Positions 25,850-39,559 are shown, counted from the first letter of the stretch. The stretch is 64,000 nucleotides of DNA from Poecilobothrus nobilitatus (GCA_947095535.1 OX352774.1:224056965-224120964), one strand, 5' to 3'. Translations and numbers: made by a program. Notes: generated from the letters alone by a model not told the origin.

Positions 25850-28800
25850 ATCTTGCGTCAACTTCTAGTTCTGATAATATCCTTCAAATAAATACTGTAT
25901 TATAATATATTATTTATGTACATGTATATTATTATAAAATACTGTTATTAATATAACGGCGAAAGCTGGATATAAGCAAAAAATTTAATTTTTTTTTCCA
26001 GATATTTCAAAAATATTTTTGAAGTATGATCTTGATATTAATATATGTTAAATGTTTATTATTTTTTTAATTATTTTTATTAATTTTAATTTTTAGAAAT
26101 AAGAACGGATTTTTAAAAGTAATAAAGTTGCTTTTATTTTTTTTTTTTCTATATTAACATTGAGAAAATTACGTTATACGGAAACATTATGATACTTATT
26201 GAATATAAAGGCGGAAAAAGAAAAAATGAAAAAAATAATATGAATGGTAAAAATCAACAAAAAAAAAAGATACTAATTGGAAATTTCAAATATTAAAATA
26301 AATATTTAAGTATGAAATATTGAAAATTAATATTGATTTTTGGAAATAAATAAATAAATTATCATTTGTTGAGAATGTTTTTTTATTTTGATTTAAGTAT
26401 ATATTAAACGCAATGAATAATGGTAAAAAAAAAAATTTTTATTTTTGCAAAAATATATTTGTAATAAATTAAATTAAAATTTTTTTGAATAAAAGTTTAA
26501 GAAAATATATTTAAATGTTTTATAAAAATAATTATAATATTATAGTATCTGAAGTATACATTTTAGTTAAGTTTATTGTGAGTCATTTTATTGTCCTTCG
26601 GAAGACATTATCATTTTTGTTTAATTAAAATTTACTTTAAAGTTTTTAGTTTTACACAAGTGCGAAGGAAAAGATAAGTTTACAACTTGTAGGGGCCGGG
26701 TTATTCGTCAAAACTATACTGTATATTATTCTATTACTACTCTAGTAGTAATTCTATTCTAAAAAAAAACGTTACAAATATTCAAACTATTATGGTAAGT
26801 GGTGTTTTTACTGAAGTTGATTGTATTTTCTATCTAAATCAAAAACTTATGGTTTTATCATTCCAAAAAAAAAACATTTTCATTAAGAATTTTTAACTCA
26901 CAAGTTTTTCGAAATTGAAAAGAAGCTCATAAGTAGCTCATAAAGAGCTAATAACAATATCATCTAATAACGTAGTATTATGTCAGTATTATTTTAAACA
27001 TTTTAAATATAATTGTGTCTGTATAGCATTCTAAAAAATTTGATAAAAAGCATTAAAATTTTAGCTGAAAAAATTTTAAATAAAAGAAAATTTCTTTTTA
27101 CTTAATAAAATAAATCAATTTTGTCAATAAAAAACAAGAAAAAAATTTAAAACCATAGTAATATAATTTTCAAAAACAAAAAAATCTTTACCAAAAATTT
27201 TTAGTAGTTTTCAAATTTTCCCTTATGTGGAAAACATCAATTTTGTTCTCGTTGTAAAATTTATCATGTTTAATATTTATTTTATTAAGTGAAAAACTGT
27301 TCTATTATACAAAATAGTTAATTGCATTTTAAACCACTTCCCATTTTCTTTTCCCAAATTTAATTTAATAATTTCTATTTTTTTGTTTTTTTTAAATACC
27401 AAAAAATGCTCTAAATCAATTATTTTATTTTCTAAAATAAAATGTTGTATTGTAGTACCTAATAAAAAAAAAAATTTAAATAAATGAACCTATAAATAAT
27501 TGATTCGGCGAAATCAAATATATATACCTACATTTTTTCTTTTTATATATATGTACATATATTTTTTTTTAATTAGTCATATGAAAATAAAGGTGCGGCC
27601 CGAAAAATTTATAAGTCAAACTGTCATTTCGCCAAATAATTATTTTACCAAATGTGACATTTCGAAACAAATAGTTTTCATAACATCCAATTTTGCAATT
27701 TTAATTTACTTATTTCATTATTTTAGGATAAAATTTTGAAAAGCTCCAATTTTCAATTTTCACAAAACTTTGTAGAAAAGTATGACATGAAAATAAGTTT
27801 TCCGAATAGTCAACAGTACCTAATCGATGAATGACGTTATTACATCATTTTGACATCAAAAAAAAAAACTTTGAAAAAACTATTTATCTGCTTTTTCTCT
27901 AAATTTTCCAAAACCACATTTTTAGGTTTTTGTTCGAAAATTGCAGGCATATAAATTCATATATTTTATTTTCTTATAAGTTTTCACAGCTCTGAAAAGT
28001 GCTAAATAATATTTTACAAAATGTATATGATTGTCAAATATATTTTTGCGAAATTCCTCATTATGTCAAATGACTGATCACAAATTGACTCATTATGCTA
28101 AAATGAAATTTGCGAAATGCCCGTTTTTTTTAAAAAATAAAAAGCATTAGATGATTTGGTATTTTACAATTTGAAATTCGAATAACTGTATTATATCCAT
28201 TTTATACTTATAATAAATTAATAGAAATATTAATTTAATCTTTAATTTTAAATACTTGAAATTAAGATGATAAAGTCTATAATTTATGGTTGTAAATTAT
28301 AAATTAAAAATTGTTTTTGTTTTTTTTTTTTGTTTTATGAGTTATTGGTATCTATTCCAGAATTTTTAAATTGATGTAAATTATAAATATTTTTATTTAA
28401 AAGATAAATTATACAAATACATAATTTTATATGTTCTGTATCAACATTTAAGATATTTTAATTATAATTAAGAAAAATTTTAATCTAAATAATTTTATTT
28501 AACTCATTTTATGTTTTATTTATTTTTCCTTTTATAGATGTCAGGTGATCTGCTTGATTAAAAAATTTAAATAAAACCACAACTGCGTACTATAATGTAG
28601 AAAATATCAAATATTCTATTAGTTTTCGAAACGATAGTTTTTTTATGCAGTGTTTACAGTTTTTCTTTAAATACTAGAGTAAAAATCAATTAATGGCAAA
28701 ATTTTTGTGAAACTAAAGTTGTTATTTTTATCCATCATGTAAAAAACAAAATTGTGATTTCTATTTGGTTTAATAAAAATTAGGTTCTACCGTGATATAT

Positions 28801-29830
28801 TACGTTATAAATTTCGAATTAAAGATAAAATTAGAGTTAGAAACTTAATTTGATTATCACTGAGACAATCAACCAAATTCTAAACAAACGTTTGACTATA
28901 CTCGTATATAATTTTTATATAATATGGAAACATTATATAACAGAAACCTTTGATTCGACTAAGTAAATAGTGTTTAAATCTTTCGAAATAAACAAAAAAT
29001 AACATTATAATAATTACAACACCGGCAAGCTAACAATAGGTGTATCAATCATATTAAAAGAATGTCATTTCGAGGAAAAATTTATTTATGCATTCATTTG
29101 AAAGCTGAAACATTTATAGTTATGATTTTAAGACATATGTAAAATAGTATCTGTCTATATTCTGATTTCTATTATTTGTCTATAATAACTAAAATAATGT
29201 TTAAAATATCTTACATCTTTCTTAATAACGTTCTATTTATCCACAAACAGTCATCAAAGGTGAATATCTTATAAAATTTCTGTTTTCTGTTTTTCTGTTT
29301 TGTTTGTGTTTTCAGGATTTTTGTCATAATTCTTGATAATATCCAAAATAATATCGTATTCAATATTCAAACTTGATTACCTCAACAATATATCTCTTGT
29401 ACAAATAGAGATTATATGTATATATGTTATTACCATATTATATATTACCATATTATCATATTGGGAATCCGGAAGTCGGAACCTACATAATGGTTCGTAA
29501 ATGACAAAATATTATTACAGTTATATAATTATATTTAAATTAAATATTCATTAATTTATTATTATAATAGAAAATATTAAATTGATTTCCATTTTAATGT
29601 AAAGTATTAAGTTAAATCAGATTAATTTAAAAATAAAAAAAAAGTTTATTTCATGATTAAATAAATATTAATTTGTCTGTTTATATTTATCTAATAATAC
29701 GTATACATATTACATACAATACAAATATATTTTTGTGTATATTTTTTATATCGAAATTGAGTAAATATCACACATTATATAAAGGTGATTAATATTTATA
29801 GTTGAAACATTTTGTTTTATAAAATTCTTT
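25850..29830. other. AT-rich desert, no gene seen
   Basis: Recurring TTTCGCCAAA / TTTGCGAAAT words at 27600-28130 suggest an old degenerate tandem repeat. The 79-codon frame at 27500 lies on it and is not credible. Confidence 0.5.
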
Positions 29831-29834
29831 TTAG

Positions 29835-30650
29835 CATAGGATCACGATAGCATAAAGTTTCTATTAGACATTTGCATCAAACTCGGTTCGCAACTATTGT
29901 TCCCGATATATAAATTTTATTCAGCTCCAGAAGAATAGTTCGTCGTCAGATGTTATTGTCTAGACCGCGTCTTTTAATACCTTACAGATTTCATTCTAGA
30001 GTCATTTTTGCTATGTTTTCTGTCTGTTTTTTAAGTTTGTACCCTATCCACCTCCATGTCCTTTACAATATTTGTTTCTTAACTTGTATCTCAATTGTTA
30101 TATTCCACAAAACATCATTTGATATTGTTCTCCCATATCTTCTTGTCTTTTCGTTTAGAGTTCTTTCATTGATAATATCATCCAGTACCATGCTGAACGA
30201 GAGGAGAAAAATCCAACCTTATTTCAAATTTTTAATACCGATTCCGTATGAAATGTTTCGTTTGTTTGCCTTTAATGAATTACAGTAATTTCTGCTTTAT
30301 CATACATATTTTCTTTGAGGCAAATGATTATATCAGGTGCTCCTTTTTTAATCAATACTTTTCATTTGTGAAGTGCTATTAATTCTATAATGGAAGAGTT
30401 TCTTAAAATCTATATGCTAGAGCTTTTTTCTATTAATTATAACTTAAATTGTAATTAATGTAAATAAATAAATAAATAAATGAAATCTATAAAGATGAGG
30501 TAAATTGGTGATCTCCATTCAACATACTCTTCGATGATTATACGGAATGTGTTACCTTAATCTACACAGCTTCTTTAAAGGCGAATCCCAGCCTGTATTT
30601 TACGAATTGATTTATCTGCTTTCTAAATTCTGTTTTGTATTGTTACTAGT
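29835..30650 (-). pseudogene. Decayed non-LTR retrotransposon reverse transcriptase (ORF2 C-terminal half)
   Basis: Read on the minus strand with several stops and frame changes, conserved ORF2 landmarks appear in the right order. Near 30585-30646 is K-x-x-R-K-I-Q-A-G; then R-S-C-V-D and RIIIEEYVEWRSPIYLIF-I-D-F (about 30485-30575), the A-box of reverse transcriptase that normally continues into K-A-F-D. Next is a G-W-I-F-L-L-SFSMVLDDII stretch (30165-30236) corresponding to QGC-x-LSP-x-LF. The catalytic YADD segment is missing: the frame runs directly into the C-terminal region with T-W-R-W-I-G-Y, N-I-A-K, E-x-N-L-x-G, K-R-R-G and x-x-R-R (29941-30060), matching the WRWIGH ... EWNPQG ... RRRGRP ... 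TWRR signature of several non-LTR elements. A last piece, LIETLCYRDPML, lies near 29836. Clade not assigned. The + strand 112-codon frame here is an antisense shadow. Confidence 0.85.
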
Positions 30651-31399
30651 ATGATTTCGTATATGGTATTGAACAGAATTAGTCATCATACTATTACATC
30701 ATACTATGCAATAGCATTTTGTATATTGTATTGAACAGAATTGAATTTTTATACCATGTAATTTTATTTAAAAAAAAATTTTATTATATTATATAAGTAC
30801 TCAAGGCATCAAATTGTATTAAATCGTTCAATAAAATCAACGTTCTGAAACCAAAATTTCATAAAATTAGACGCTATTCGGTATATTTATAATAATAATT
30901 GACTCATATATTTATATTTGAATTTGAATTTAATTTTTAATTAAAAATTTAAGCTTTTTCTTTCAAATTTATATTTTATACATATTTAAATTTAAAAGAA
31001 TTTATTTAAATACTATCAATTATTATTTATTTTAATTTGTTTTTAAATATAAAATTATCCAAATTTAATTAATTCTTAATAATTTTGTTTTTCAAATTAA
31101 ACATTTTTTTTTTAAATTTTAAAATATTTTAATTTATTTTCAATAAATATTTTATATATATCTATATCTGTTTTATTATTGTATATATGTATATTATTTT
31201 AAATTTATTTATAATTTATTCACATGTCTTTATTCTAAATTCTCATTAAAAATTTATAAATATTGTATAAAAGCTTGTCAATATGTCCAATATTTTAATT
31301 TATAAATATATAATGTTTTGTGTAGGTATATGACAGTTGACATAAAGCCATTTCGCAAAAACATATTTCGCCCAATGCAATTTGACAAAAAAGATTTAT

Positions 31400-31620
31400 T
31401 TCAAAATGTCTTTTTTACAAAAAGACTTTTTTTTATTAATTTTAATTTGTTAAAAGTTAGTTTTAAAAGTATTTTTGCGAAGAGTGTCCCTTTAGTTAAA
31501 AGTTTTTTTTTGTAAACTGTCTTTTTTGTTAAAAATCTTTTTGCGAAGAGTGCCCCTTTAGTTGAAAGTCTTTTTGGCATAAGACTTTTTTCTAAATTGC
31601 AACAGGTAAAATGATTTTTT
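31400..31620 (+). repeat. Imperfect tandem repeat, about 66-bp period
   Basis: TTTTTGCGAAGAGTGTCCC / TTTTTGCGAAGAGTGCCCC, each followed by TTTAGTT(A/G)AAAGT and TTTTT, at 31472 and 31538. The frames 31318-31515 (+) and 31401-31664 (-) are open only because of the repeat. Confidence 0.65.
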
Positions 31621-31683
31621 GTGGATTTGATGCAAATAAACTGGAATGCTTTCGTTTTGTACATATACCTTAAAATATTTCCA

Positions 31684-31689
<6 letters not shown>

Positions 31690-31715
<26 letters not shown>

Positions 31716-31716
31716 A
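31690..31716. repeat. (AT)n microsatellite
   Basis: About thirteen uninterrupted AT units. Confidence 0.9.
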
Positions 31717-31999
31717 ACAAATAACTAACATGTATGCATTATTTTAAATAAAAATATTTTAATAAAAAAAATATATATATTTCTAAAATATAAATAATAC
31801 CTAAAAATTAATTAAAATCAATATCGATTTTATTACAGATTTAGAGGAACTATTTGATTGATTTCATTATTTGAATTTTTATAGATAAACTCAGTGGTTG
31901 GTAAAATTTATTAAAGCCAATGATTTTCATTAAAAACAAAAACAAAAAAAAATAAGGTGGAATATAAACCAACGGTTTTCAAAAGCGCACATTTCCAAA

Positions 32000-32660
32000 A
32001 GACAATACAAACTGTTTAGAATTGTGACTTGCACAAACATTTGAAAATTTCATGTAATAAGAAAAAACGTGAAAATAGGATTTTTCTGGAATTTTGAGGA
32101 GCTGTAAGTCCGGAACCCTATATAACTAAGAAAAACCGTTAACACATGTAAACATTTATTATTGAACCTTTAATTTTCATGTCTTGCCATTTACAGATGC
32201 CTAGGTTGGTGGTGTCTAAAAATAGCAAATTTTCCATTTTTGAGGCGTAATAACTCTTAAAGAGCGGGTGGTACCAAAACATTTTCTGAACAAACTTATA
32301 CTAGTTCTAGAAGTTCTTTCTTGTCTCAAAATTTCAAGCCCCTATCTAAAAGCGTTCCGGAGTTATGAAGGTAGAAAAATCATGCAACATTTGGTGTTCA
32401 CATAATGGTAAATTTAAATACTAAATTTAAAAACTATATAAACTATGTTTTCAGATTGAAAAAATCTTAAGCAGAATATAAGATATATGCATTTAAAAAT
32501 AGGGCTTTTTCAAAGTTTGAGGGGCTGTAGCTCTTTAATGGATGGGGCTACATGAAAAAGTTGTTCCACAAAATTATTTTTTTTATCAGAGACATTTTTT
32601 TTCTTTATCTTTAAACTTCTTTAACGGAAGTTTTGTAAACAGACGGACGGATGGACAGAG
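32000..32660 (-). repeat. Family D dispersed repeat, reverse orientation
   Basis: Contains AGAATTGTGACTTGCAC, GGAGCTGTAAGTCCGGAA, AACCGTTAACACATG, TTTAATTTTCATGTC, AAATTTCAAGCCCC and GGGGCTGTAGCTC, each the complement of the 41 kb copy in reverse order. It extends to GACGGACGGATGGACAGA, matching the inverted TCTGTCTGTCCGTCTG at 18820. Confidence 0.65.
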
Positions 32661-32664
32661 TGAA

Positions 32665-34780
32665 ACTAATAAGCACATTTTTTCAAAAATTTTTTGGAAA
32701 TGTGCTAAAAACCACATTAAAAATACACCTAATCTTATATATTAAATTTTTTGTTTTTAATTTATTTTTTAAAAATTTTGTTAATTTTGTAATAAAATTC
32801 ATTAAAAAAATAAAAAAAAAAAATTTGTATCAGAAATTAATCAGAATCCATATGAATTTAATGTCTAAATAATATTTCAATTATATACTATAGGTTTTCC
32901 ATTAAAATGTTTTTTTTTTTAATTCTTTTTTTTAACTTTTTTTAATAAACAAAAGTGTTTTAATTTTAAATCATACTATAAAAAGATTTTTATTTATAGA
33001 TACATAATATAAATCTTTTTTGTTAATTATATAATATAAATTCTTTTTCGGATTTTTTGTATTATATTCTAACAGATAGAAACAACAGTATATTATTAAA
33101 ATTAATTACAAAATTATATTGTTAAAGAAAAATGATTATGAGATTTCATTCAAAATATGAACACCTATATATTTTGTAACTGATATAAATTTAATTAGGC
33201 CTATGCCTAATAAAAAATTAATGGATTATAATTATAGCTCTACACCGTTTTTCTTTTTTGTTTCTTACGGGGGAGAAGAGAATGATTGAAATACACTATA
33301 GATTAATGGAACGACTAAAAATATTCTATTAATATGTGAAACTTTAATCCACTAAAAACCACCACCCTGTTTTGAATAAACAATAGGTTAAGAAACCTTT
33401 ACCGATAATATATTGTTTTGTACAAGGCTTACAGCTTTGTATATGTTACATGAGTATAATCTTCGGCAATTTTTGGGAAACATTTGATTCTTTAGATGGA
33501 TCGACATTTGTCATGTTCGTATACCTAAAATGAATTTTCGTAAATTGGATTACGTCATTTTAAATATAGCTATACGTAGTTGTAGGCAGTTGAAGCTTCG
33601 CTTGTACATCTTTAAAAGGTTTTCTGTATATAGGGAAGCTTTAAAATTTTAATTTCTTCACATACACATGCTTCTACTAGGTAAGTATCTATATTAAACA
33701 GCGTAAATATTTCTATTATTGTAGTTAATTGATTAAAAAAAGCGTTAATGAAATATGAATAATAACAGAAAAAAAAGTATTTATGATAGACGACGGTGAT
33801 TAAGTGGTGACATTATTATCCTTTAATGCACGAATTTGAATTTTATTAAGATTTGATTTAATATACATTTTATAAATATCTTAAACATAAGAAGACTAAA
33901 AAAAACTTTTGTATCGAATATCGATATAAAAAATCCAGGCTTATAACTGTTAGTTGAAGCCTAATAAAGATTCTATGAATAATCTTAATCAAAAAGCAAT
34001 AAAATAAACCTCCTCCTTTAAAAATATAAGTAAAAATGTAAAAAAAAAAAACGAAAATGAACTGGAATGGTAAATATAGAGAACACCAACTGTTTTTGAT
34101 TTTTGAGAAAAAGCAAAAATAATTTTAAAGATTATTTTATTCAAATTTAGTCGGTATTAAAACCAAAAATAATGCGTAATATATAAAAGCATAAATAAAC
34201 TTTTATCTTGTTTTGGTAATTTTTAGATACAATATATAAAATTCAAGCCAGACCATTTGACCATGAGATGTAATATAGTATGCTTAAACTCATTAAAAAA
34301 TATTTTCGATTTAAAAAAATATTTGGCGATACAGTAGAAAGAATATAATATACATAACATTGACATTATGTCAGCCTTTTTGACTCTTATAATTTTTATA
34401 AGCTATGAGTTATCACTAATTTTTCAAAATAATTGTCTTTGTTTATTAGTTAAAGTTTTATATTAGATAAATAAATAAATACAATAAAATGTATATAAAA
34501 AAAAGTAGATTTTATTTAATTTATTTGGTTAGAATCAAATTTTCAAAACAAAAAAAAAAAACTCTTTTTCTTATTTATAATTTATAATATTTTGAATTTT
34601 ACAAGCAAACACGCAACCAATTCAAACATTTTGAACAGAAATTTATTGGTTGCATTAGAAATTGAAATAAATAATTTTTTTTTTTATAACAATTTTATTT
34701 TTAAATAATTTAAAAATTTTAGAATAATAGAAAATTTTTATTTTGTATTTTAAGAAAAAAAAATAATAAAAAACGAGGAA
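32665..34780. other. AT-rich desert, no gene seen
   Basis: A small palindrome TTAGGCCTATGCCTAA (33196-33211) and a less AT-rich stretch 33340-33680 that translates to nothing recognisable on either strand. Confidence 0.5.
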
Positions 34781-34784
34781 AAAA

Positions 34785-35660
34785 GAGTGCAGTAGAGTAG
34801 ACTGTGTCAACTCTGGGATACCCGTATGAACGTAATATATCCTGTTTCTATAAAACTTGATCATCTTTTAAAAACATTCAGATGTTTTAGTACCGAACTA
34901 CAGAGATATATTTATGTAAATTGTGGAGTTGTATGACAGCTACCTGAATCTATTGCGCCTAGCTTCATTAAGTTCCAAGAGGTGCAAGAAGCCTGAATCG
35001 GCTGCTCTAGACCAACCAAATTTTACAAAAGTTGTTGGCCTATAACTCGACACCTCTTTACTAAATTTCAGGTTCCTAGCTTCAATAGACACTGAGTTAT
35101 TCTCATTTAAACGGATAAGTTGTATGGCAGCTACCCGAACCCGTCGCACCACCACAACCAAATTTTGCAAAAGTGGTTGCCATAAAATTTGATCATCATT
35201 TGCAAGATTTCAGACGCCTAGCTTTATTAAGTTCGAAGAGGTGCAAGAAGCCTGAACCGGCTGCTCTAGACCAACCAAATTTTACAAAAGTTGTTGGCCT
35301 GTAACTCGACACCTTGTTACTAAATATCAGGTTGCTAGCTTCAATAGATACTGAGTTATTTCTATATAAAGATAGAAGTTGTATGGCAGCTACTCGAACC
35401 CGCCGACCGAAAATGTTGGATTTAAATAGCAAAACTAACAATTTTGCAAAAGTGCCGTAAAAAAAATTTCAGCCTCCTAGCTCCTTTATTTTTTGAGTTA
35501 TCGTGCGGACAGAAGTACATGGCTTAATCGACTCAGAATTCGATTCTGAGCCGATCCATACCTTTGACACTATATCTAGCTCGACCCCTTTAAGGTGTCA
35601 CAAACGTAATGGCAAATTTATTATACCCTTGAACATAGTTCATACGGGTATAAATACGTC
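34785..35660 (+). mobile_element. Helentron/DINE-1-like short element
   Basis: Near the left end ATACCCGTATGAAC (34818-34831) is perfectly inverted at GTTCATACGGGTAT (35638-35651). Just before the right end TATACCC-T-GAAC and GTTC-x-GGGTATA form a small hairpin, the architecture of insect DINE-1/Helentron elements (5' subterminal inverted repeat and 3' stem-loop). The interior has about two 240-bp direct repeats with GAAGTTGTATGGCAGCTAC, CCAACCAAATTTTACAAAAG and CTTCAATAGA. GACTCAGAATTCGATTCTGA precedes the 3' part. Open frames at 34940 and 35196 (minus) are copies of the same repeat, so their similar peptides are not a gene pair. Confidence 0.65.
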
Positions 35661-36599
35661 AATTGAAAATTAAATATGCGAATTTATAACAAAAACTATG
35701 AAAATCATCAGTTTGTTTTACAAATTGCAATAGATGCGAAAATTATTCAATTGCAATAGATGATAATTTACCACAAAAACTAAAATATATAGGTATGTAC
35801 TATAAAATTTTTTTTTTTTTTTTGAAAATAATTATCCGTAGATCTAAATTAAAATTTTTTATCTTGATATAATATACATATAGAAAAAAAAAACCATAGA
35901 ATAAAAAAAAACCAATTAATTGTTATATACAAGTTTGAATTAGTTCTTTTTTTATTAGTACTTCTTACCGACTGACTTTATTTAATCTTTTTTTTATATG
36001 GGTCAAATATTAAAGCAATCACTAAAAGAAACAAACTCATTGAAACAAACCCATATAAAAAATAAAGCCAAATATTAAAAAAAAAAATACCAAAAAAAAA
36101 AAAAAACATCAAAAAAAAATCAATGTTTCCTCCATTTATGGAAACGTTTAAAAATGAAAAGAAAAAAAAATTGGAACGGAAATGAAAATTTATTAGGAAA
36201 ATTGAAAAAAAAAAAAAAATTACAATTGGATTATAGTAAAACTTGTTGATCTTATTTGAAAATTTAATAGAAAAAAATTTTTTTTTTTTTTACAAATATT
36301 TGCCTTCCGGAAATTTACAACAAAACTGATTTAAATTTTTGCATTTTTGATTATTTTGTTTCTCTCCTATGAAATGGAAATAGAAAATTTTACTAATAAC
36401 ATGAACAAAAAAAATTGTGAAAAATAGTATTGAATATGAAAAAAAATGTACTTTTCTTTTTTCAAAAATTCACAAAAAAAAAATTAAAATTTTAAATCGT
36501 GTCTTTAAAATGAAAAATTTTTCAAGGTGTTTTTATCAAAAAAAAAATTTAATTTACATAAAATTGAATAATTTCTAGGAGTAAAGATTAAATGTATGT

Positions 36600-36725
36600 A
36601 TCTATAGTTAACTAAAAATTTTAATTAGTAATAATTAGCTGTTTAGTAAACAACTTTGTTTATTAATTATTACTAATTATTACTAATTATTACTAAGTAA
36701 TAATTAATAAACAAACACAGTTAGT
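36600..36725. repeat. ATTACTAATT tandem with flanking inverted copy
   Basis: ATTATTACTA repeats three times and is preceded by TTAGTAATAATTAG and followed by AGTAATAATTAATAAACAAA in inverted orientation, with TTTGTTTATTAATTATTACT opposite. The region can fold on itself. Confidence 0.6.
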
Positions 36726-36925
36726 TTGACGCCAGTTAAAACAAATTAATGTGCATTATAGATTTAGAAACGTAAAGATTTTGGTGGGAGAAATCTTTAT
36801 TGTTCGAAAGATTGTAGGAAAAACTATATATACAAACAAAATAAAAACTGATAATGGAGGATATTAATTTTCTTCTGGAAACAGAACATACATTTTACAA
36901 TAATATTACAGTTATAAATAATAAG

Positions 36926-37042
36926 CGAGATTTTAAATGACAGATTTTGAAAAACGAATTTTTAAAAAAGTAAAATTTTAAAAGACGAGATTTTAAAAAA
37001 GCGAGATTTTAAAATAGCGAGATTAAAAACGTCGAGATTTCG
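36926..37042 (+). repeat. Short minisatellite with GCGAGATTTTAAAA units
   Basis: About seven degenerate 14-16-bp units (GCGAGATTTTAAATG, GACGAGATTTTAAAAAA, GCGAGATTTTAAAATA, GTCGAGATTTCG). Confidence 0.7.
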
Positions 37043-37737
37043 TACTAGACCCCTGTAAAATTACACTATAGCGTTTATATTGTTTACGTCCCTCAATTAT
37101 GGAATTTAACTTATAAAATTATAGTTTTGAATTGTACATGTTAACTAGTCAAAGTGTTGTAACAAAAGCAAAGTATTGTCTAAAAAAAATTTATATAAGT
37201 ACCTATACAAAGACGATTTAAGGTTTGCTAATATAATTTTTTAAAAAAAAAACAGTTTAATTCCCTAAACAAAATATAGTAGTCGTAACGAGACAAATAG
37301 GGATTCTATTATTCCATTACATAAAATTATATGAGAATTGCCAAAATAGAGAATTATAAAAAACTATGTGAAAAATTTTGAAACGTCGTTTTTTCATAAA
37401 AAACAAATCCCATAAGCTTTCCGTAAAAATTTGTCAAAAATAATATTGATAATAAATTGAAAATAAATTTATATTTTTTTCGAAAAGTTTGAAAAATAAT
37501 TAAAGTTCTATGGTTCTATATAACTAATTTAACATCTTCTTTAACCAATACACAAACCCCAGATAAATTCAACCATAAACAAAATTGATTCATATACAAA
37601 AAAGACCTTCTCTTAAATCTTTATTAAATAAAATGTTAAAATTTCATCAATAATTTAAAGCGAGTTTAAAATTTATACATAACTTTAACTATATATAAAC
37701 TATAGGCTAGAAAGTCTATAGGTCTATAGGAAAGTCG

Positions 37738-37791
37738 ATACGCTTTCTAGTTATAGTTTAACTATACATAAACTATAACTAGAAAGCGTAT
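37738..37791. repeat. Perfect 22-bp inverted repeat with 10-base loop
   Basis: ATACGCTTTCTAGTTATAGT-TT and its exact complement flank AACTATACAT. The flanking 37690-37737 repeats parts of it (GGCTAGAAAGTC, CTATAGG twice). RNA from either strand would fold into a hairpin. Confidence 0.9.
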
Positions 37792-37939
37792 GAAATCTTA
37801 CGAATTTAAATATCATTTTTTAAATCTGGCACTTTTATGGCAATTTGTTTTTATATGTACATATATGTATCTGTTCTTGTTTATCTGGTATCAAAATGTC
37901 ATGTCTCAAAATCTAGCGATAAAGTTCCTATATTTCCAA

Positions 37940-38172
37940 ATTTCCTTTATTCCTATTCCTTTCTTCCTATTTTCCCAATCCCCAAACCAAACAGTATATT
38001 GTACCATAGGTTCTAACCTAATGTTTGGTTTAATAAGGTAACCTAAGATTTGGTTTAGTGTTTATTTGGTTAAATTCCAACACTACCAAAAAGAATTCAC
38101 GCGTTGATCAAATTGGTGTCTTTCGAGATTCTTACCCTTTACCTTGGAATATAAAAAAAAAAAAAATTTACA
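37940..38172 (+). mobile_element. SINE-B copy, diverged
   Basis: CTATTCCTTTCTTCCTATTT start, then a rearranged centre with repeated TTTGGTTTA, followed by AACACTACCAAAAAGAATTC, TTGGTGTCTTTCGAG, TTACCTTGG and poly-A, in the same order as in the good copies. Confidence 0.55.
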
Positions 38173-39559
38173 GTTCCCCACTATTTAAAATTTTTTGTTA
38201 GTAAAATAATATTTAAAAAGTACACATATAACTTAATTAGGAAAATTTTATTATATGTATATATTTTATTATTATATTTACACAAGATTTTCACACGCGA
38301 TATTTTGAGACACAAGATTTTGTGTCGTAGGATTTCGTAACCAACTTATATTTTAATTTGTACATTTTAAAAAATGAAATTAAAAAAAAAAAATTTAAAA
38401 ATCATAATATTATTTCCAAATGGCATATAAAAATGGATTCTGAAAATCATTGAAAAAACGTGATATTTTTATCTTTAACATTAAAAATATCGTTCTATCA
38501 AATATCACGAAAAAATGTTTTCTTGTTTACCATATCAAATAAATAAATGAACTTCGAAAATATTGTGTGTAAATACGTTTACACATATGAAAAAAACCAA
38601 TTTTTGCAACAAAAAAAAAATAAATAAATAAATAGGTATTTTCATTTTTTTTTTCCTAAATTGAATTTTACAACTCTTAAAAATTTTAAGAAAAAAAGAT
38701 TTAAAAGAATAAATAAAAAATGAATATGTTTAATCGTTCTTTCTCTTTCATCTTTTCAATAAATAAAATATTTAGCTGTCTCTTATTCACATTAATAAAA
38801 ACAATAAAAAATCCATAAAAAATATACATATATTTTTTTTTTCGGTATTTTATTTATTTATTGTATTTTGTTTTTATTTTCTATTGTACAACTTTTCTCT
38901 TTTGTTTATTTATCTTAAGATATTTTGATGTTTATGAATATATACAAATTTAAAAAGATCTATAGTGAAAAGACAAACATAAAACAAAAAAACATATTTG
39001 TTTTTTTTTTTTTACTTTTCTTTAAAATTTATCATTTGATTACCGTATAAATTCTGTTTTTGTTTACTGGGTGAAACTACAGTGAATTGTTCGATTAATT
39101 ACATTAATAAAATAAAATAAGTTAATTTAATATAAACAAGATTTATTAAAAGCACATTTCCTAAAGATTTTAAATTAATTAATATTATATGTATGTATGT
39201 ATATAGTTAAGTCTTTTTCTTCTTTCAGAAAAAAAAGCACATGATATGCTATATATTATCTATTTGAGACTATACCTACATTCGATTTCTTCAAGTGTTA
39301 AATTTTTATCTTTTATAGATTTGATAAAATAATGAACGAAATCTAAACTAAATTTCTTTTCCAAAATTTTACTTAAAGTTTGAAACAAATATTTATTTAA
39401 ATAGAATAATAAACAGCTGTCAAATTGGGGATTGAAATTGTTTGATAGTTGTTCCAGTTTTGAAGAAGCATTTCTGCATAATTATGTATCTGAGGTTAAA
39501 TTTCTTCGGTTATATTGAGTAAATTCTGTATTTAATCCTACATTCAAATAAACATATGC

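Noticed and set aside
29950..30288. 112-codon + strand open frame
   Set aside because: It is antisense to a well-supported minus-strand retrotransposon relic; no domain of its own.
31401..31664. 87-codon minus frame with repeated K-K-x-L-x-T-K-G-x-L-F-A-K
   Set aside because: The peptide repeat reflects a 66-bp DNA tandem repeat.
34940..35441. Two similar minus-strand frames (76 and 81 codons) that look like tandem paralogues
   Set aside because: They lie on the internal direct repeats of a Helentron-like element and similarity simply follows the DNA repeat.
36926..37042. CRISPR-like array
   Set aside because: Units are degenerate 14-16-mers without unique spacers of constant length, in a eukaryotic context; a minisatellite.
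37790..38041. 83-codon + frame
   Set aside because: Starts in the 22-bp hairpin and runs into a SINE-B copy; membrane-like residues come from T-rich DNA.
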